Shown here piece by piece: positions 61,965-64,000 of a stretch of 64,000 nt of DNA. Each line of letters begins with the position of its first letter. The stretch's first letter is position 1. The stretch covers positions 377,454 to 441,453 of the forward strand of contig CAWGRH010000008.1 in the NCBI GenBank assembly GCA_963824905.1. The letters are read 5' to 3'. The position numbers were made by a program, and so were the translations under genes. The DNA comes from JAJPKK01 sp963824905. GTDB taxonomy: Bacteria; Pseudomonadota; Alphaproteobacteria; Rhizobiales; Xanthobacteraceae. The notes under the pieces are model-generated. The model searched no databases. It saw only the letters and a list, made by a program, of their open reading frames with translations, and was not told where the DNA came from.

Positions 61965-62028
61965 GGCACGCGGCCGGGGTAGCTCCCCGTTGTCGGGCGT
62001 TTCACCGCCGTCCGACTTGCCGCGTGCC
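61965..62028. repeat. 10-bp inverted repeat upstream of an element gene
   Basis: GGCACGCGGC and its exact inverse GCCGCGTGCC, 44 bases apart, in the gap 61920-62058. Could form a stem in RNA or DNA; no T-tract follows. Confidence 0.5.
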
Positions 62029-62058
62029 GCCTACCCTGGCGGTGCTGCGGTGATCTCC

Positions 62059-62571
62059 ATGGCGAAGACGACCACGCGCGCGCGCAACCGGCCGGCAAAG
62101 GCAAAGCCGTCAGAGGCTGATGCCAGGTCCGTGGAGCAAATAGCTGCCGAGCTGATGGCCGATCCCGCAGTACAGGCTGCATGGGACGCCGCGTATCCAC
62201 CGAAGCCCTCTCAAGCGGTGGCCGACTTCTTCCAGCGTGATCCCTTAGCAACCGTGGAGAGCTGCAAACGGGCGGCACGAAGTCTGTTTGTGCAGATTTC
62301 AAGCCGGCACGGAACGGAAGCCGCACAGCGCATTTTCGCCACCGCGGGACCGACTGACCGTCGAAGAAAGCTCATCAAAGAGCAAATTCGGACCTTCTAC
62401 ATGATCGGCAAAAGCCGCGGCTGGAATTTGCAGGAGACAGCAAAGACACTCATCGAGTGGAATAACGAGCACAAAGCCGGTTTCGATCTCCAATCGGAGG
62501 CGGCCGTTCGAAGAGCCATTCGGCGACTTCCGGAATATGTCCCGACGAAGAAACATCGCGGCAAAGACTGA
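62059..62571 (+). CDS. Unknown element protein, 170 residues
   Basis: A basic, helical protein. The N-terminus is Lys/Arg/Thr-rich (AKTTTRARNRPAKAKPSE), followed by EQIAAELMADPAVQAAWDAAY, a middle part with RRRKLIKEQIRTFYMIGKSRGW, and a basic C-terminus (YVPTKKHRGKD). Positive charge suggests nucleic acid binding. Start is uncertain: ATG 62059 begins the compositionally normal part, but its ribosome-binding site is weak, and the frame is open back to 61942. Confidence 0.55.
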   Translation: MAKTTTRARNRPAKAKPSEADARSVEQIAAELMADPAVQAAWDAAYPPKPSQAVADFFQRDPLATVESCKRAARSLFVQISSRHGTEAAQRIFATAGPTDRRRKLIKEQIRTFYMIGKSRGWNLQETAKTLIEWNNEHKAGFDLQSEAAVRRAIRRLPEYVPTKKHRGKD

Positions 62572-62686
62572 GGACAAACCTCCACTCCGACTTGTCCTTT
62601 GGCGTGGCCGGCAAATCACGGCATGAAGAATTCCATACGCGTTCACCGACGGCCGAACTTACCGGCCAAAGTTTTGGAGAGCTTAA

Positions 62687-62926
62687 ATGTCGATCGTCTC
62701 AACCGGCCTGTCGCGCGCAGAGCGCACCGGAGGTGGCGCGCAGGCGAGGCCTGACCCGTTGGCGGTGAGCATCCTGGAGGCCGCAAGGCTCACCTCGCTG
62801 TGCCGCTCGAGGATCTATGAACTGCTGAAGGCGGGTCGGCTGCGATCGATCAAGATCGGAGGGCGGCACCTGGTCGACTATGGCTCGATCAAACAGCTCA
62901 TGACGACGGGAGATGATGCCGCATGA
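62687..62926 (+). CDS. Excisionase-like helix-turn-helix protein
   Basis: A 79-residue protein with a MerR/excisionase-type DNA-binding helix-turn-helix (about 27-72): VSILEAARLTSLCRSRIYELLKAGRLRSI, then KIGGRHLVDYGSIKQLM, typical of the helix-wing of this family. Near an integrase, it would direct excision, or act as a regulator like AlpA. GGAGAG lies upstream. Its stop overlaps the next ATG. Confidence 0.82.
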   Translation: MSIVSTGLSRAERTGGGAQARPDPLAVSILEAARLTSLCRSRIYELLKAGRLRSIKIGGRHLVDYGSIKQLMTTGDDAA

Positions 62927-63069
62927 AAAAACGGCCCGCCTTGAGGGGCGAGCCGGAAGACAGGTTAGCTAGGCGACCTAGAGAACGCCTCTATAACCTG
63001 CGCCGACTTTCCCCGCAACTCCGATCTCGCATCGTGCGCTTGCCTCTGCAAATCAGGGGGCGCCGATGA
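62923..63069 (+). CDS. Small Arg-rich peptide coupled to its neighbours
   Basis: A 48-residue peptide (MKKRPALRGEPEDRLARRPR and on, ending RLPLQIRGRR). About a third of residues are Arg or Lys. Its ATG overlaps the stop of the helix-turn-helix gene and its TGA overlaps the ATG of the next gene, each as ATGA. Tight overlap at both ends argues that the frame is really translated. It could be a nucleic acid-binding or coupling peptide. No family known. Confidence 0.55.
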   Translation: MKKRPALRGEPEDRLARRPRERLYNLRRLSPQLRSRIVRLPLQIRGRR

Positions 63070-63383
63070 CGCGCGCCAGGCTACCGAACCGTCGGGCTGC
63101 CGAAACGATCGAGATCACAGCTGGCGGCCTGAACTACCGCGCCACCGTTGGTCGATCCGATGCCGGCGCAATCGCAGAGATATTTATCAGCAACCACAAG
63201 GTTGGCAGCCAGGCCGACACCGCGGCGAAGGACTCGGCCGTCGTGTGCAGTATCGCGCTTCAGTATGGGGTTCCACTCGAGGTAATCCGCAAAGCGCTGA
63301 TGCGGGATAGCCAGGGGCGACCGAGCGGTCCCCTCGGGGTCGCGCTCGATCTCCTGGCGGCTGATGAGGGGGCCGCCCCATGA
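63066..63383 (+). CDS. TSCPD-like small protein
   Basis: A 105-residue protein (ITAGGLNYRATVGRSDAGAIAEIFISNHKVGSQADTAAKDSAVV...IALQYGVPLEVIRKAL). The beta-rich start with GxxYxATVG and the helix with AVVCSIALQYGVP resemble the TSCPD domain attached to adenosylcobalamin-dependent ribonucleotide reductases and found alone in phage genes. Its role alone is unclear. It overlaps both the Arg-rich peptide gene and the SSB-like gene. Confidence 0.6.
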   Translation: MTRARLPNRRAAETIEITAGGLNYRATVGRSDAGAIAEIFISNHKVGSQADTAAKDSAVVCSIALQYGVPLEVIRKALMRDSQGRPSGPLGVALDLLAADEGAAP

Positions 63384-63787
63384 GCATCGAGTGCGCCTTC
63401 CTGGGGACGCTCGGGCGCGATGCCGCGCATAAGACGGCCAAGTCTGGAAAAACGTATCTGCGGTTCTCCTGCCGCGTTGGCGATGGGGACGGAGCGCAGT
63501 GGGTTTCCGTTATGGCGTTCGATGAAAGGGCAACCGAACAGCCTGACAGGTTCGTCAAAGGCGCCCGGGTCTACGTGGAGGGCAGCATCCGTCAAGAGCG
63601 ATGGACGGCGCAAGACGGTGCCGTCCGGCACGGCCTCTCATGCATGTCATGGCACTGCAGGCTGAGCGAGATCGGGCGTAACAAGCCGAAGCGCGAGCGC
63701 AAAGCAAAGATCACCACGGTTGATGTGGCGACACCATCGCGCGCTGCCAAGTCCGAAAATTTCTATTCCGATGAGATCGGGTTTTGA
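63380..63787 (+). CDS. Single-stranded DNA-binding protein-like OB-fold protein
   Basis: A 135-residue protein with an OB fold of the SSB type: a GTLGRDAAHKTAKSGKTYLRF start, WVSVMAFDERA, and VKGARVYVEGSIRQERW, which is the usual SSB strand 4-5 region. The C-terminus ends in DEIGF, an acidic tip like the DDDIPF tail that recruits partners. It lies directly before the DnaB-like helicase, so a replication role for the element is likely. Some SSB motifs are weak, so it may be a diverged variant. Confidence 0.8.
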   Translation: MSIECAFLGTLGRDAAHKTAKSGKTYLRFSCRVGDGDGAQWVSVMAFDERATEQPDRFVKGARVYVEGSIRQERWTAQDGAVRHGLSCMSWHCRLSEIGRNKPKRERKAKITTVDVATPSRAAKSENFYSDEIGF

Positions 63788-63790
63788 CAG

Positions 63791-64000
63791 ATGGAGGCGG
63801 CCGCTCCCCTCATTGCTGTGGAGATCGAGCAGGCGCTGCTTGGCGCGATCCTGCACGATCCCGATGTGCTTGACCGGCTCGACGGCCAGCTCCGTCGCCG
63901 ATGACTTTGGCGAAGCCCTTCACCGCAGGCTGTTCGAGCTTCGCCGCGGCTCACCAGGCCGGCCACCACATCGACCTGCGAGGCTCGCCATTGCGTCCTT
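63791..64000 (+). pseudogene. DnaB-like replicative helicase, N-terminus only, frameshifted and cut by the window edge
   Basis: Begins MEAAAPLIAVEIEQALLGAI, LHDPDVLDRLDGQLR, the DnaB N-terminal pattern. The first frame stops at 63904. A +1 shift near 63895 restores ADDFGEALHRRLFEL, and another near 63938 gives AAHQAGHHIDLRG, again in the DnaB order. So the sequence has at least two small indels in about 100 bases. It may be a real remnant, or poor data at the edge of the available sequence. The C-terminal ATPase domain is beyond the window. Confidence 0.6.

Larger units (their letters stand above)
59046..64000 (+). mobile_element. Left part of an integrated genetic element (island, ICE or prophage)
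   Basis: Starts with an integrase and continues with small, mostly unrecognised genes, an excisionase-like protein, an SSB-like protein and a DnaB-like helicase, all on one strand, to the window edge. Codon use looks less GC-extreme than in the flanking core genes (judged by eye). The right end and any attR are outside the window, and no tRNA is seen at the left side. Phage versus conjugative nature cannot be decided here. Confidence 0.75.

Overview
The window is GC-rich DNA from an alphaproteobacterium, most likely a member of the Hyphomicrobiales (Rhizobiales) close to Bradyrhizobium, Rhodopseudomonas, Pseudolabrys or Rhodoplanes. Three things point there: a complete AcpXL/LpxXL gene set for very-long-chain acyl modification of lipid A, small families typical of that group (DUF2865, DUF3551, MRRREF-type secreted proteins), and several families of long palindromic intergenic repeats seen in those genomes. 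The species cannot be named from the sequence alone.

Layout. 1-5.8 kb: a truncated membrane protein, then mtnA, a fused class II aldolase/short-chain dehydrogenase (a likely methylthioribose or deoxyribose salvage pair) and a nucleotide-sugar dehydrogenase. 6-9.8 kb (minus strand): DUF2865 protein, DMT exporter, maleylacetoacetate isomerase, MarR regulator and a small secreted protein. 10.2-13.8 kb: cysS, GNAT, a 37-residue membrane peptide and cimA. 14.1-17.6 kb: an MBOAT acyltransferase followed by two paralogous membrane-anchored SGNH-like proteins, a candidate polysaccharide O-acetylation system. 17.7-24.1 kb: LOG-family protein, Atm1-type ABC exporter, psd and pssA (phosphatidylethanolamine synthesis), a UreE-like metallochaperone with a very large histidine tail, and a secreted protein. 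24.2-36 kb: GST, mmsA, a frameshifted alpha/beta hydrolase, an amino acid permease, a polar amino acid ABC transporter, a frameshifted ClC channel and a TctC-type binding protein. 36-38.7 kb: cold-shock protein, PCu(A)C copper chaperone, DUF2946-like protein, GNAT and a lipoprotein.

38.8-44.9 kb (minus strand) is the lipid A very-long-chain fatty acid operon acpXL-fabZXL-fabF2XL-fabF1XL-SDR-adh2XL-lpxXL. One ketosynthase has lost its catalytic cysteine and looks like a chain-length-factor partner. 45-58.9 kb holds rlpA, an orphan PotF-like binding protein, rhodanese, kup, an AhpD-like protein, two tandem NitT/TauT-type binding proteins with no permease, a second TctC protein, a haloacid dehalogenase-like protein, a UDP-glucuronate decarboxylase and a DUF1614 protein.

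From about 59.0 kb to the right edge lies the start of an integrated element: a P4-type integrase, several unrecognised small genes, an excisionase-like helix-turn-helix protein, and a tightly overlapping run ending in an SSB-like protein and a DnaB-like helicase that is frameshifted at the window edge.

Five otherwise intact genes carry single-base frameshifts (near 27672, 31842, 34174, 39265 and 63895). Because each resumes perfectly in another frame with no other damage, sequencing or assembly indels are at least as likely as real decay.
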